In this document: positions 8,924 to 17,304 of the stretch, piece after piece
Numbering within the stretch: position 1 is the stretch's first letter
Layout of the letters: each line of letters begins with the position of its first letter
From: an uncultured Pelagibacteraceae bacterium
GTDB taxonomy: Bacteria; Pseudomonadota; Alphaproteobacteria; Pelagibacterales; Pelagibacteraceae
NCBI GenBank assembly: GCA_902579985.1
Contig: CACHIV010000001.1
Location: 62,001 to 126,000 of the forward strand
DNA length: 64,000 nt
Direction: 5' to 3'
Translations under genes and position numbers: made by a program
Notes under the pieces: generated by a model
Told to the model about the DNA's origin: nothing
What the model saw: the letters and a program-made list of their open reading frames with translations, nothing else
The model's database searches: none

Positions 8924-10258
8924 CTACTGTCCATACAACATGGTAGGTAACCATAATACAATCTTAGGAAATACAATAATTATTATTAATCCAATAATTT
9001 GAAGAACCATAAATTGCATCATTCCTAGATAAATATCTTTTAAGTCCCATTCTGGAACAACTCCTTTTAAAAAGTAGGCTGATAAAGCTACAGGTGGAGA
9101 AAGCCAAGCAGTCTGAAGGTTAACTGCTACCAGAATAGCAAACCATGTTAAGTTGAACCCCAAAGCTTCAACCAATGGTAAAATAATTGGAATTATAATC
9201 ATTACAATTGGAACCCATTCTAAAGGCCAACCTAATAAAAATATCATTATCATTATCATTGCGAGAATAAGATACTTGTTCATTTCTAAGCCTAATAAAA
9301 ATTCAGTTAATAGTGTTGGAGTTCCTAATCTAGCAAATACTGCGCCAAAAAAATTTGAAGCTGCGACTAAAACCATAATTAAAGCCGTTATCTCTAAAGT
9401 TTTTACTAAGGCTTCTTGCAATTTTGGAAGAGTAAGTTTTTTATATGATAATGATAAAAGTAAAGCTCCCATTGCTCCACAACCTGCTGCTTCTGTCGGA
9501 GTAGCAAATCCAAATAAAATACTTCCTAGTGCAGCAAAAACTAATGCCGCTGGAGGCACTAATCCAAGAAAAAACTCAATCCAAACTTCTTTCATGCTTG
9601 CTGCCCGCATATCTTCTGGCAACACAGGTCCTAATTTTGGATTAATCATACATCGAATTGTTGTATAAGCGGCGTATAGTGAAGCTAATAAAATTCCAGG
9701 TAATATAGCAGCGGCAAATAAATCAATTACAGGTATTTCCATGATAGGGCCCATAACAACCAACATAATACTTGGAGGAATTAAAATTCCCAAAGTACCA
9801 CCAGCAGTAATTGTACCTGCTGCAAGTTTGACATCATAGCCAGACCTATTCATAGATTTAGCAGCCATAATTCCAAGAATAGTGACCGATGCACCAACAA
9901 TACCTGTTGCTGCTGCAAATATCACAGAAACAAATAAAACTGCATAATACAATGATCCTCTAACTTTAGATAACATTAACTGGAAAGCAGAAAATAATCT
10001 TTCCATTAATCCAGCTTGTTCCATCATAATTCCCATAAAGACAAAGAGGGGTACAGCTGCAAGAGTCTGTTCTGTCATTACCATAGAAAATTGTAGTGTC
10101 ATTAAATAGAAAACTAATTTTCCAAATCCAAGATATCCGAAAACAAAACCAAGAAATATTAAGGTAAATGAAATTGGAAATCCTACAAAAATTGCAAAAA
10201 GCATTACTCCAACTAAAATAAATCCTAAAATTGCTGGGTCTATTAATTCTGCAATCAT
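8924..10258 (-). CDS. dctM: TRAP transporter large permease subunit (DctM type)
   Basis: 444 aa, about 12 membrane helices. DctM landmarks include FAAATGIVGASVTILG, the GTLGILIPPSIMLVVMGP segment and GWPLEWVPIVMIIIPIILP. The large subunit is the Na+-driven transport channel of tripartite ATP-independent periplasmic transporters. Its ATG overlaps the end of dctQ by 4 bases, indicating translational coupling. Substrate specificity is set by the DctP partner encoded upstream. Confidence 0.95.
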   Translation of the reverse strand: MIAELIDPAILGFILVGVMLFAIFVGFPISFTLIFLGFVFGYLGFGKLVFYLMTLQFSMVMTEQTLAAVPLFVFMGIMMEQAGLMERLFSAFQLMLSKVRGSLYYAVLFVSVIFAAATGIVGASVTILGIMAAKSMNRSGYDVKLAAGTITAGGTLGILIPPSIMLVVMGPIMEIPVIDLFAAAILPGILLASLYAAYTTIRCMINPKLGPVLPEDMRAASMKEVWIEFFLGLVPPAALVFAALGSILFGFATPTEAAGCGAMGALLLSLSYKKLTLPKLQEALVKTLEITALIMVLVAASNFFGAVFARLGTPTLLTEFLLGLEMNKYLILAMIMIMIFLLGWPLEWVPIVMIIIPIILPLVEALGFNLTWFAILVAVNLQTAWLSPPVALSAYFLKGVVPEWDLKDIYLGMMQFMVLQIIGLIIIIVFPKIVLWLPTMLYGQ

Positions 10259-10869
10259 TTATTTTCTCCTGGCCATTCACCTTTTTTTGCTGCCCAGTAA
10301 CTTTTAAATAATTCTGATAAACCTTGAACAAGTAAAAATATTATTCCTATTAAAAGACAAGTTTTAATTGGCCACATATATGGCATCCAGGTAGTATCCA
10401 TACCTCTCTCGCCTCTTCTTATTGACTCCTCTACAAAACCAATTGTCATGTAAAGAAAAACGATCAAACCAGGAAAATAAAATAAAATATATAACCAAAA
10501 ATCTATTAATCCTTGAGTTTTGACTTTAAAGTTTCTATATAAAAAGTCTGCTCTTATATGTACTCCTCTGGAAAGAGCATAACCAGCTCCTAACATAAAT
10601 AATGCTCCATAGAGAAAACGACTTATATCATAAGCCCAAATTGTTGGCGCAAGAAATAACTTTCTTGCAAATACTTCGTATGTCATTGCAAATATTAATG
10701 GTATTAATATCCAACAAACTATATTTCCAATTAACTTACTAAACTTATCTATTTTAATAATAGTGTTAGCCATCCACGATGGCATTTCTTCTGGCATCTT
10801 GCTTGAACCACCTCGCCTTTCGGCTATCATTTCATCTGATATATCTAATTTTGATGGTTCATCTGACAT
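10255..10869 (-). CDS. dctQ: TRAP transporter small permease subunit (DctQ type)
   Basis: 204 aa. Four hydrophobic helices follow a 30-residue polar N-terminus. The conserved DctQ segment LGAGYALSRGVHIRADFLY is present near the middle. DctQ pairs with DctM in the inner membrane. It overlaps dctM by 4 bases and follows dctP after a 71-base gap that contains a perfect 9-bp hairpin, likely adjusting permease relative to binding-protein synthesis. Length and layout resemble the mannitol/chloroaromatic-type TRAP small subunits. Confidence 0.93.
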   Translation of the reverse strand: MSDEPSKLDISDEMIAERRGGSSKMPEEMPSWMANTIIKIDKFSKLIGNIVCWILIPLIFAMTYEVFARKLFLAPTIWAYDISRFLYGALFMLGAGYALSRGVHIRADFLYRNFKVKTQGLIDFWLYILFYFPGLIVFLYMTIGFVEESIRRGERGMDTTWMPYMWPIKTCLLIGIIFLLVQGLSELFKSYWAAKKGEWPGENK

Positions 10870-10893
10870 AAAATTTTTTTGTTATAAACAATA

Positions 10894-10916
10894 AGAGCGG
10901 ACATAAAGTCCGCTCT
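10894..10916 (-). terminator. Intercistronic hairpin between dctP and dctQ (leaky terminator or mRNA stabiliser)
   Basis: A perfect 9-bp inverted repeat AGAGCGGAC/GTCCGCTCT with a 5-base loop, GC-rich for this genome, starting 24 bases after the dctP stop. The downstream T content is modest (TTATTGTTT), so it is more likely a partial terminator or 3'-end stabiliser than a full stop. Such hairpins commonly allow binding proteins to be made in excess of permeases. Confidence 0.65.
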
Positions 10917-10940
10917 AATTAAATTAAGATTTTATACTGA

Positions 10941-12032
10941 TTACTTTAATGTCGCTGCGTGAGCCATTCCTAGCTTAGCATTAGACATTTGAGCACCACT
11001 CCAATATGGAACTGCTATATCAGCAAACTCTTTCATAGAGTCGTACACTTCTTTAAAAAACGCATTTTGTTCAGCATTTTTGTTTAAAGAAGCTAAAGCA
11101 GCTGCCATATATTCTGTGAAATAATCTGAAGGTGTATCCTCTAAAATTACTCCATGTTTAGTAGTTAACTCTCTTAAAGCTTTTCCATTTTCATAGATTC
11201 TGTAACTCAAAGACTTAGCCAATGAAGCATTAGCGGCAACTTCAAGAGACTTCTTCTCATGAGCACTCATAGCATTATATGTTTTACCAGTAATATAAAA
11301 GTCAGCATTTACGACTACTTGGTGTAAACCTTGTAGGTAGTAGTGCTTTAATACTTTTTGAAAACCAAACGTTAAGTCTGGTTTTGGACAACACCATTCT
11401 GCAGCATCAATAGTTCCCGCTTCTAAAGCTGGTAGAATATCTCCACCACCCATAGCAACAGATGCTATACCGATGTCTTTATAAGTTTGTCCTGGAATTC
11501 CTGGAGGAGTTCTGAACTTATATTTTCTAAAGTCAGCCATATCTTTAATTGGTTTTGGAAACCAACCTAAAGCTTCTGGTCCAACTGGTTGAATCATAAA
11601 TCCTTTAATATCTCTTCCCATTTCTTTCCATAGTCTGTCGTATAGCTCTTTTCCTCCACCATATTGAAACCATGATAAGAATGCGATGTTGTCAATACCA
11701 ACACCACCACCTGCTACTGGTGAACCAAATAACATTGCGGCAGGGTGATCGCCTGACCAATAGTGAGTCCAAGCAAATCCACAGTCAATTAAGCCTTTAT
11801 CAACTGCGTCTAAAGTTTCTTTAACTCCAACAACTGCTCCAGCTGGTAAAATTTCAAATTTCAATGAACCGCCTGTAAGAGTTGTTACAGTGTCAGTAAA
11901 GTCCTTTAACATTTTCACTTCATCAGCTTTAGTGTTTAGAACAGTCTGACATTTTAATGTTTTAGCGTTAGCATTCGACATAAAGCCAAGCACTAAAAAC
12001 GCCGCAAACATCAACGAGATGATTTTTTTCAT
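10941..12032 (-). CDS. dctP: TRAP transporter periplasmic substrate-binding protein (DctP type)
   Basis: 363 aa. A signal peptide covers about residues 1-23 (MKKIISLMFAAFLVLGFMSNANA). DctP features include EILPAGAVVGVKETLDAVDKG, the KYKFRTPPGIPGQTYKDIG strand with the conserved Arg expected to salt-bridge a carboxylate or sulfonate, and DAAEWCCPKPDLTFGF. It captures an organic acid in the periplasm. It heads dctPQM. The close divergent GMC dehydrogenase suggests they act on the same compound; the substrate is not established. Confidence 0.94.
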   Translation of the reverse strand: MKKIISLMFAAFLVLGFMSNANAKTLKCQTVLNTKADEVKMLKDFTDTVTTLTGGSLKFEILPAGAVVGVKETLDAVDKGLIDCGFAWTHYWSGDHPAAMLFGSPVAGGGVGIDNIAFLSWFQYGGGKELYDRLWKEMGRDIKGFMIQPVGPEALGWFPKPIKDMADFRKYKFRTPPGIPGQTYKDIGIASVAMGGGDILPALEAGTIDAAEWCCPKPDLTFGFQKVLKHYYLQGLHQVVVNADFYITGKTYNAMSAHEKKSLEVAANASLAKSLSYRIYENGKALRELTTKHGVILEDTPSDYFTEYMAAALASLNKNAEQNAFFKEVYDSMKEFADIAVPYWSGAQMSNAKLGMAHAATLK

Positions 12033-12165
12033 TATTTTCCCTTTTTGTTAGTTAAATTTAAAGCGACATCCAACCAGAAAAACTAATTTGATACAAGTGA
12101 CAATTGTTCCATATAGGTATAAAAATGATTAAATAACAATTATTAAAAAAACAATTCAACTATAA

Positions 12166-13776
12166 ATGGAAAATTTTGATTTTATTATTATTGGTGCAGG
12201 ATCGGCTGGATGCGTCTTAGCCAACAGACTTTCAACAAATCCAAAAAATAAAGTTTTACTTTTAGAAGCAGGAGGAAAGGATAATTATCCTTGGATACAT
12301 ATCCCTGTTGGGTATTACAAAACTATGCATAATCCAAAAGTTGATTGGTGTTTTTATACAGAGAAAGATGAAAGCATGAACAATAGATCAATAAGATATC
12401 CTAGAGGCAAAACATTAGGAGGAAGCTCTTCAATTAATGGACTTCTTTGGATAAGAGGTCAGAGTAATGACTATGATAACTGGCGTCAACAAGGTAATAA
12501 TGGCTGGGGCTGGGATGATGTTTTACCTTACTTTATAAAATCTGAAAATAATGAACTGGGTAAAAATAAATTTCATAGTGATAGTGGTCCCATAATGGTT
12601 TCAAACAAAAAAATTAAATTAAAAATGCTTGAAGAATTTATAAATGCTGCAGAAGAGAAAGGTATTCCTAAAGTTAATGATTTTAACACTGGTGACAATT
12701 TTGGAGTAGGTTATTATCAATTTACAACAAGTCATAGCCATATAGGTCTAAAATTAAGATGTAGCGCTGCTAAAGGATATTTGAACCCCATTAAAAAAAG
12801 ACCAAACCTAAAAATTATTACAAATGCACATGTTCAGAAAATAAATTTTGAAGGAAAAAAAGCTATTAGTTTAAATTATATAAACAAAGACAAATCAATT
12901 GAAGTTAAAGTAAATAAAGAAATAATTTTATCAGCAGGATCTATAGGGTCTCCTCATATATTACAAGTCTCTGGTATTGGAGATAGTGAAAAGTTAAAAG
13001 ATCTTGGAATAAATACTATTAATCAATTGAAGGGAGTTGGAAAAAATTTACAAGATCATTTAATGTTTAGGCCAGTTTATAAAGTAAAAAATCTTAAATC
13101 TTTAAATAAAAAGATTAATAGTATTTTCGGAAATTTTTTAATTGGATTGGAGTATATTTTTAATCAAAGTGGGCCTATGACTATGGGAGCAAGTCAGGTA
13201 TGTGGTTTTGCAAAAAGTGATAGCTCTAGAGAAACTCCAAATTTACAATTTCATGTTCAACCAATTAGCACAGATGTATTAGGTGCAACAAAACTACATA
13301 ATTTTGATGGTATAACTCCTACAGTAGCAAATATTAGACCAACTAGTCGAGGTGAAATAAATATAATAAGTAATGATATTAAAGATTATCCTAAAATTAA
13401 AATGAATTATCTTTCGACTGATGACGATAGATATGTTGCTGCTCAAGGACTTAAGCTTGTAAGAAAAATAATGTTAGAAACTGACACATTTAAAAAATAT
13501 CAACCAGAGGAATATAGACCAGGATTACATATTCAAGATGACGAAGCACTAGTTAAAGCAGGCAGTGATCATACTCAAACTATTTTTCACCCCGTTGGAA
13601 CTTGTAAAATGGGTCAAGATGATATGGCAGTGGTTGATGAGAAACTAAAAGTTAAAGGTATTAAAAATTTAAGAGTAATCGATGCATCAATAATGCCAAA
13701 CATTACTTCGGGAAACACTAATGCACCAACAATAATGATTGCGGAGAAAGGTGCTGATATGATACTTACAAATTGA
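12166..13776 (+). CDS. GMC-family FAD-dependent alcohol/choline dehydrogenase
   Basis: 536 aa. ADP-binding motif GAGSAG at 10-15, GMC signature 1 (PRGKTLGGSSSINGLLWIRG, about 79-98), a signature 2 region (SAGSIGSPHILQVSGIG), and C-terminal catalytic residues in HPVGTCKMG and GNTNAPTIMIAEK. GMC enzymes oxidise primary alcohols such as choline, and also isethionate (IseJ). It is divergent from dctP and overlaps yjbE by one base (TGATG). The pairing with a TRAP system suggests oxidation of an imported alcohol. Family is certain, substrate unknown; betA is the usual automatic name. Confidence 0.9.
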   Translation: MENFDFIIIGAGSAGCVLANRLSTNPKNKVLLLEAGGKDNYPWIHIPVGYYKTMHNPKVDWCFYTEKDESMNNRSIRYPRGKTLGGSSSINGLLWIRGQSNDYDNWRQQGNNGWGWDDVLPYFIKSENNELGKNKFHSDSGPIMVSNKKIKLKMLEEFINAAEEKGIPKVNDFNTGDNFGVGYYQFTTSHSHIGLKLRCSAAKGYLNPIKKRPNLKIITNAHVQKINFEGKKAISLNYINKDKSIEVKVNKEIILSAGSIGSPHILQVSGIGDSEKLKDLGINTINQLKGVGKNLQDHLMFRPVYKVKNLKSLNKKINSIFGNFLIGLEYIFNQSGPMTMGASQVCGFAKSDSSRETPNLQFHVQPISTDVLGATKLHNFDGITPTVANIRPTSRGEINIISNDIKDYPKIKMNYLSTDDDRYVAAQGLKLVRKIMLETDTFKKYQPEEYRPGLHIQDDEALVKAGSDHTQTIFHPVGTCKMGQDDMAVVDEKLKVKGIKNLRVIDASIMPNITSGNTNAPTIMIAEKGADMILTN

Positions 13777-14369
13777 TGTTTGCTGATTTATTTACTCCAG
13801 AGCAATTAACGATTTTAACTCAAATTATTTTGATTGATTTAGTCCTAGCTGGAGATAATGCAATTATTATTGGAATGGTTGCATCAAAATTTCCTTTAGA
13901 ACAAAGAAAAAAAATTATTTTTTGGGGAATTGGGGGAGCTGTATTTTTAAGAATAATATTAACTTTACTCACAGCCTATTTACTTCAAATAACTGGTTTA
14001 AGACTTATTGGAGGAATACTATTGCTTTATATAGTCTACAAACTTTATACAGATGTTATAAAAGGTTCAAACCACGATGAAAATATAAAAGTTGATAATT
14101 CAAGTTTTTTAAAAGCTATCTGGACAATTTTATTAGCAGATTTTACAATGAGCCTAGATAATGTTTTAGGAGTTGCTGGAGCAGCTGGTGATCATTATGC
14201 TTTATTAGTTTTCGGTTTAGTATTGTCGATAGCTTTAATGGCATTTGCCGCAACATTAATCTCAAATTGGATTAAAAAATACAAATGGATCGCTTGGGCA
14301 GGTTTAGTAGCTATTTTAGCTGTTGCTATTGAATTGATTTATACAGATATTCAAATATTATTTTTATAA
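13776..14369 (+). CDS. TerC-family integral membrane protein, YjbE type
   Basis: 197 aa from the ATG at 13776, which shares a base with the stop of the GMC gene (TGATG); a TTG one codon earlier is less likely. The family landmarks LVLAGDNAIIIGMVA and DFTMSLDNVLGVAGAA each place acidic residues inside membrane helices, as in TerC/YjbE/YkoY proteins, several of which export Mn2+ or take part in metal homeostasis. About seven helices are predicted. It ends with a TAATG overlap into the next SDR, so it is mid-operon. Confidence 0.88.
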   Translation: MFADLFTPEQLTILTQIILIDLVLAGDNAIIIGMVASKFPLEQRKKIIFWGIGGAVFLRIILTLLTAYLLQITGLRLIGGILLLYIVYKLYTDVIKGSNHDENIKVDNSSFLKAIWTILLADFTMSLDNVLGVAGAAGDHYALLVFGLVLSIALMAFAATLISNWIKKYKWIAWAGLVAILAVAIELIYTDIQILFL

Positions 14370-15136
14370 TGTACTTAAAAAATTATAACCTAAAAAATAA
14401 GATAGCTGTCGTAACTGGAGCTGGAAAAGGACTTGGAAGAGCATGTGCCATAGCTTTAGCAGAAACGGGTGCTAACTTGGTAATAATTAGCAGAACCAAA
14501 AAAGATCTAGATGAAGTTTCAAAAAAAATTAAGAAACTAAAATCAAAATGTAAATCTTATGTATGTGATATCACAAATTATAATGAGATAAAAAAAATTA
14601 TAAATGAACAGCCAAAAATAGATATTTTAATTAATAATGCAGGAAATAATATTCCTGAACACTTTACAAAAGTTAAAACTAAAAATATGGAATATCTAGT
14701 AAAAATAAATACTATTGCCACTTTCAATCTTGCTCAATTGTGCGCTCTTAAAATGATAACATACAAAAATAGAAAAAAAATTGGTGGAGCAATAGTGAAT
14801 ATGTCCTCTCAAATGGGTCATGTGGGTGGACCTATAAGAAGTGTATATAATATGACTAAATTTGGATTAGAGGGGCTTACCAAAGGTATGTCTATTGATC
14901 TAGCAAAATACAATATTAGAGTGAATACTGTATGTCCTACGTTTGTTGTGACACCTATGACCAGAAAGTTTTTAAAAAGTAAAAAATTTAAAAAAGAAGT
15001 TTTAGGTAATATACCACTAAAAAAATTTGCAGAGCTTTCAGATGTTGCAAGTGCAGCTGTTTTTCTTGCATCTGATGCTGCATCTATGATTACAGGGACT
15101 TCATTGTTGGTTGATGGTGGATGGACAGCAAAATAA
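14369..15136 (+). CDS. Short-chain dehydrogenase/reductase (SDR), classical type
   Basis: 255 aa. Cofactor motif TGAGKGLG at 16-23, NNAG at 89-92, Ser146 or Ser147, Tyr160 and Lys164 (YNMTK), and the C-terminal SMITGTSLLVDGGW of classical SDRs. Arg42 in IISRTK after strand 2 suggests NADP(H). Relatives include gluconate 5-dehydrogenase and 3-oxoacyl-ACP reductase-like enzymes. It starts on the stop of yjbE and its end overlaps the M23 gene by 16 bases, so all four rightward genes look co-transcribed. Substrate unknown. Confidence 0.87.
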   Translation: MYLKNYNLKNKIAVVTGAGKGLGRACAIALAETGANLVIISRTKKDLDEVSKKIKKLKSKCKSYVCDITNYNEIKKIINEQPKIDILINNAGNNIPEHFTKVKTKNMEYLVKINTIATFNLAQLCALKMITYKNRKKIGGAIVNMSSQMGHVGGPIRSVYNMTKFGLEGLTKGMSIDLAKYNIRVNTVCPTFVVTPMTRKFLKSKKFKKEVLGNIPLKKFAELSDVASAAVFLASDAASMITGTSLLVDGGWTAK

Positions 15137-15912
15137 TTAAATTAGTTTTTGTTATCTTTTTAATCACTTTTAAAGTATGCGCTGTTGAATTTAGAGGTAA
15201 ATTTATTCAGGGTCATTTCATAATAGGAAAAACTGAACCTAATTCTAAAATTATTATTGATAAAAAAGTAGTTAAAGTAACAAAAGATGGATATTTTGCT
15301 TTTGGAATTGGGAAAGATAGAAAATTTGATATCGTAATAACCATTAATGATAAAAAAATTGTTAAAAAAATTCAAAAACGAAAATATAAAATTCAAAAAA
15401 TTGAAGGATTACCTAAAAAAAAAGTTACACCTCCTGAAGAATTTTATGCAAGAATTAAAAAGGAGAACAAATTAATTGCAGCTGCAAGAGAAATTGATAG
15501 TGATTTATCATTCTTTAAAGAAAAATTTATTTTTCCAGTTGATGATGCAATAATTACAGGAGTTTATGGTAGTCAAAGAATTTTAAATGGAATTCCTAAA
15601 TGGCCTCATTATGGATTAGATTTTGCTCAAAAAAAAGGAACTCCTATTAAAGCTATGAATACTGGTATTGTCACTTTAGCTGAAAAAGATTTATTTTATA
15701 CAGGCGCAACTTTAATTTTTGATCATGGTCATGGTATCTCAACTCTTTACATGCATATGGATAAAATTTTTGTAAACAAAGGTGATCATGTAAAACAAGG
15801 AGATATTATAGGAACTGTTGGTTCTAGTGGTAGGTCAACAGGGCCTCATTTAGATATAAGATTAAATTGGTTCGGTATAAGACTTGACCCAGCAACTATT
15901 TTATATAATTAA
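15121..15912 (+). CDS. Secreted M23-family metallopeptidase (LytM type)
   Basis: 263 aa. A signal peptide (about 1-21), a beta-rich N-terminal region with a linker, then a C-terminal M23 domain. Active-site residues are His163 and Asp167 in HYGLD and His243 in GPHLD. The last zinc ligand, normally His in HLH, is Asp245. It probably cleaves peptidoglycan cross-bridges in the periplasm or activates another hydrolase. It starts inside the end of the SDR and overlaps the stop of the convergent methyltransferase-like gene by 4 bases. Confidence 0.88.
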   Translation: MDSKIIKLVFVIFLITFKVCAVEFRGKFIQGHFIIGKTEPNSKIIIDKKVVKVTKDGYFAFGIGKDRKFDIVITINDKKIVKKIQKRKYKIQKIEGLPKKKVTPPEEFYARIKKENKLIAAAREIDSDLSFFKEKFIFPVDDAIITGVYGSQRILNGIPKWPHYGLDFAQKKGTPIKAMNTGIVTLAEKDLFYTGATLIFDHGHGISTLYMHMDKIFVNKGDHVKQGDIIGTVGSSGRSTGPHLDIRLNWFGIRLDPATILYN

Positions 15913-16478
15913 TTTCCATCATAAGTTAAAAGAACCTGTTCTTTTGTCTCATTTATAATCCTAAAATTATTTTTTATCATAAAATCTATAGAAAGATTAG
16001 TTTTTGAACCTTTATCATCTAATAAAACAAGAGAGTCTTTTTTCAAATTCTTAATAGCAAATTTTATTTCTTTTAATTGATGCTCGGATGCATCTTTAAA
16101 TTGACCATCTAAAGAGTCTAAATACAAAAAATCTATAGGATCTCTAAAATTTTCTAAAAAATTAAGACTATCATCAATTATAAATGTAACAAATTCTTTA
16201 TTATCTTTACAAAACTTTTTTGCATTATTGATATTTTGAGATTCTATATCGCAAGTATAAAGATTTCCTTTTATATATTTAGCATAATCTGAAAAAATCA
16301 TAGTACTCATGCCGTCTTTCCAATTAACCTTAGAAAATAAAAAAAATTTAACTTTACCTCGTGATACTCCAGTTTCTACAAGCGTTTTATGGTTTCTCTT
16401 TTTTGCTTCTTTAAGGGCAAATTCAAAAGATTTAAATCTAAAATTTTTTATATGATTATATTTTTGTAAAAAATTCAT
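15909..16478 (-). CDS. Methyltransferase-like protein (Rossmann fold, class I SAM type)
   Basis: 189 aa from the ATG at 16476-16478; an earlier ATG at 16526 would overlap the divergent hydratase start, so it is not used. LVETGVSRG resembles a degenerate SAM motif I, followed by NLYTCDIE (motif II acidic end) and PIDFLYLDSLDG (motif IV/post-I), the pattern of Methyltransf_24-type proteins found in sugar clusters. Substrate unknown. It sits at the left end of an island of sugar-type genes. Confidence 0.65.
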   Translation of the reverse strand: MNFLQKYNHIKNFRFKSFEFALKEAKKRNHKTLVETGVSRGKVKFFLFSKVNWKDGMSTMIFSDYAKYIKGNLYTCDIESQNINNAKKFCKDNKEFVTFIIDDSLNFLENFRDPIDFLYLDSLDGQFKDASEHQLKEIKFAIKNLKKDSLVLLDDKGSKTNLSIDFMIKNNFRIINETKEQVLLTYDGN

Positions 16479-16514
16479 TATTCCGATAATATAATTAATA
16501 TATAGATTATAATA

Positions 16515-17288
16515 ATGAATAAACAATTAGATAAATTATCAAATAAGTTAGTTAACGCCTTTCTTAAAAATAAAATTATTGCGCCTCTGCCAAATAAATT
16601 TACTCGAAAGTTAAAAAATGCTCAAAAATTTAGATTAGCTTGTGAAAGTAAAATTAAGGAACCAATAATTGGATTCAAGGCTGCAGGAACAGCAATTCCT
16701 GTCATCAAAAAATTAAAGGAAAAGGAGCCTTTTTATGCAACGGTTTATAAAAAAAATTTTTTAAAAAATGGGAAAAAAGTTAAGATTAATAAATACGTGT
16801 TAGGTATTGAATTAGAGGTCTGTTATTTAATTAAAAAAAAGTTTTTTCAATCTAAAAAATTAGTTACACGAAAAAATGTTTCAAAATATATATCTCATAT
16901 GGCACCTTGTATTGAAATTGTAGGTTATAGACAAAGAAAAAAAGGTATATCTTCATTTGGTGATCTATGTAGCGATTTTGGAGCAAACGTAAAATTTATA
17001 ATTGGTAGAAAAAAAAGATACAAAAAAATAAAAATTGAAAATTTAAGGACAGTGATTTCAAATAATAAAATTAACCAAAAAATTATCGGAAATACAAATA
17101 CTGTTTATATTAACCCATTAAATTCACTTAGTTTTGTGCTTAATAAAATGAGAAAAGATAAAATTAATTTAAATAAAAATTTTTATGTTTTTACCGGCTC
17201 GACTGTTGGTGTTGTCCCTATTCTAGCTAAAGGACTTTACAATGGAAAAATAGATAGCCTAGGATCAGTTAGCACTATTATTTATTAA
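16515..17288 (+). CDS. 2-keto-4-pentenoate hydratase/decarboxylase-like protein (FAH superfamily, MhpD group)
   Basis: 257 aa. VLGIELEVCYLI and APCIEIVGYR supply the paired acidic metal ligands of the fumarylacetoacetate hydrolase superfamily. Residues 52-58 (GFKAAGT) and the ending TGSTVGVVPI...GSVSTII match the hydratase group. These enzymes hydrate 2-oxopent-4-enoates or decarboxylate oxo-acids, but no meta-cleavage genes are nearby, so the role is open. The product is unusually rich in Lys and Asn, in keeping with the adjoining island. Confidence 0.75.
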   Translation: MNKQLDKLSNKLVNAFLKNKIIAPLPNKFTRKLKNAQKFRLACESKIKEPIIGFKAAGTAIPVIKKLKEKEPFYATVYKKNFLKNGKKVKINKYVLGIELEVCYLIKKKFFQSKKLVTRKNVSKYISHMAPCIEIVGYRQRKKGISSFGDLCSDFGANVKFIIGRKKRYKKIKIENLRTVISNNKINQKIIGNTNTVYINPLNSLSFVLNKMRKDKINLNKNFYVFTGSTVGVVPILAKGLYNGKIDSLGSVSTIIY

Positions 17289-17304
17289 GTTATAAATAAT
17301 TATA

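Noticed and set aside
9153-9668. 171-codon open frame on the plus strand opposite dctM
   Set aside because: It lies wholly antisense to a clear DctM gene, is low in sense as a protein (many Lys/Ile/Asn from membrane codons reversed) and has no family pattern.
9966-10331. 121-codon minus frame across the dctQ/dctM junction
   Set aside because: Out-of-frame shadow of two well-supported permease genes.
12061-12165. ACAATTGT palindrome between dctP and the GMC gene as a shared operator
   Set aside because: Only 8 perfect bases and AT-rich; similar short palindromes occur often in this window.
16479-16526. Earlier start for the methyltransferase-like gene
   Set aside because: The extra residues (tyrosine/isoleucine-rich) overlap the divergent hydratase start and look like intergenic AT-rich DNA.
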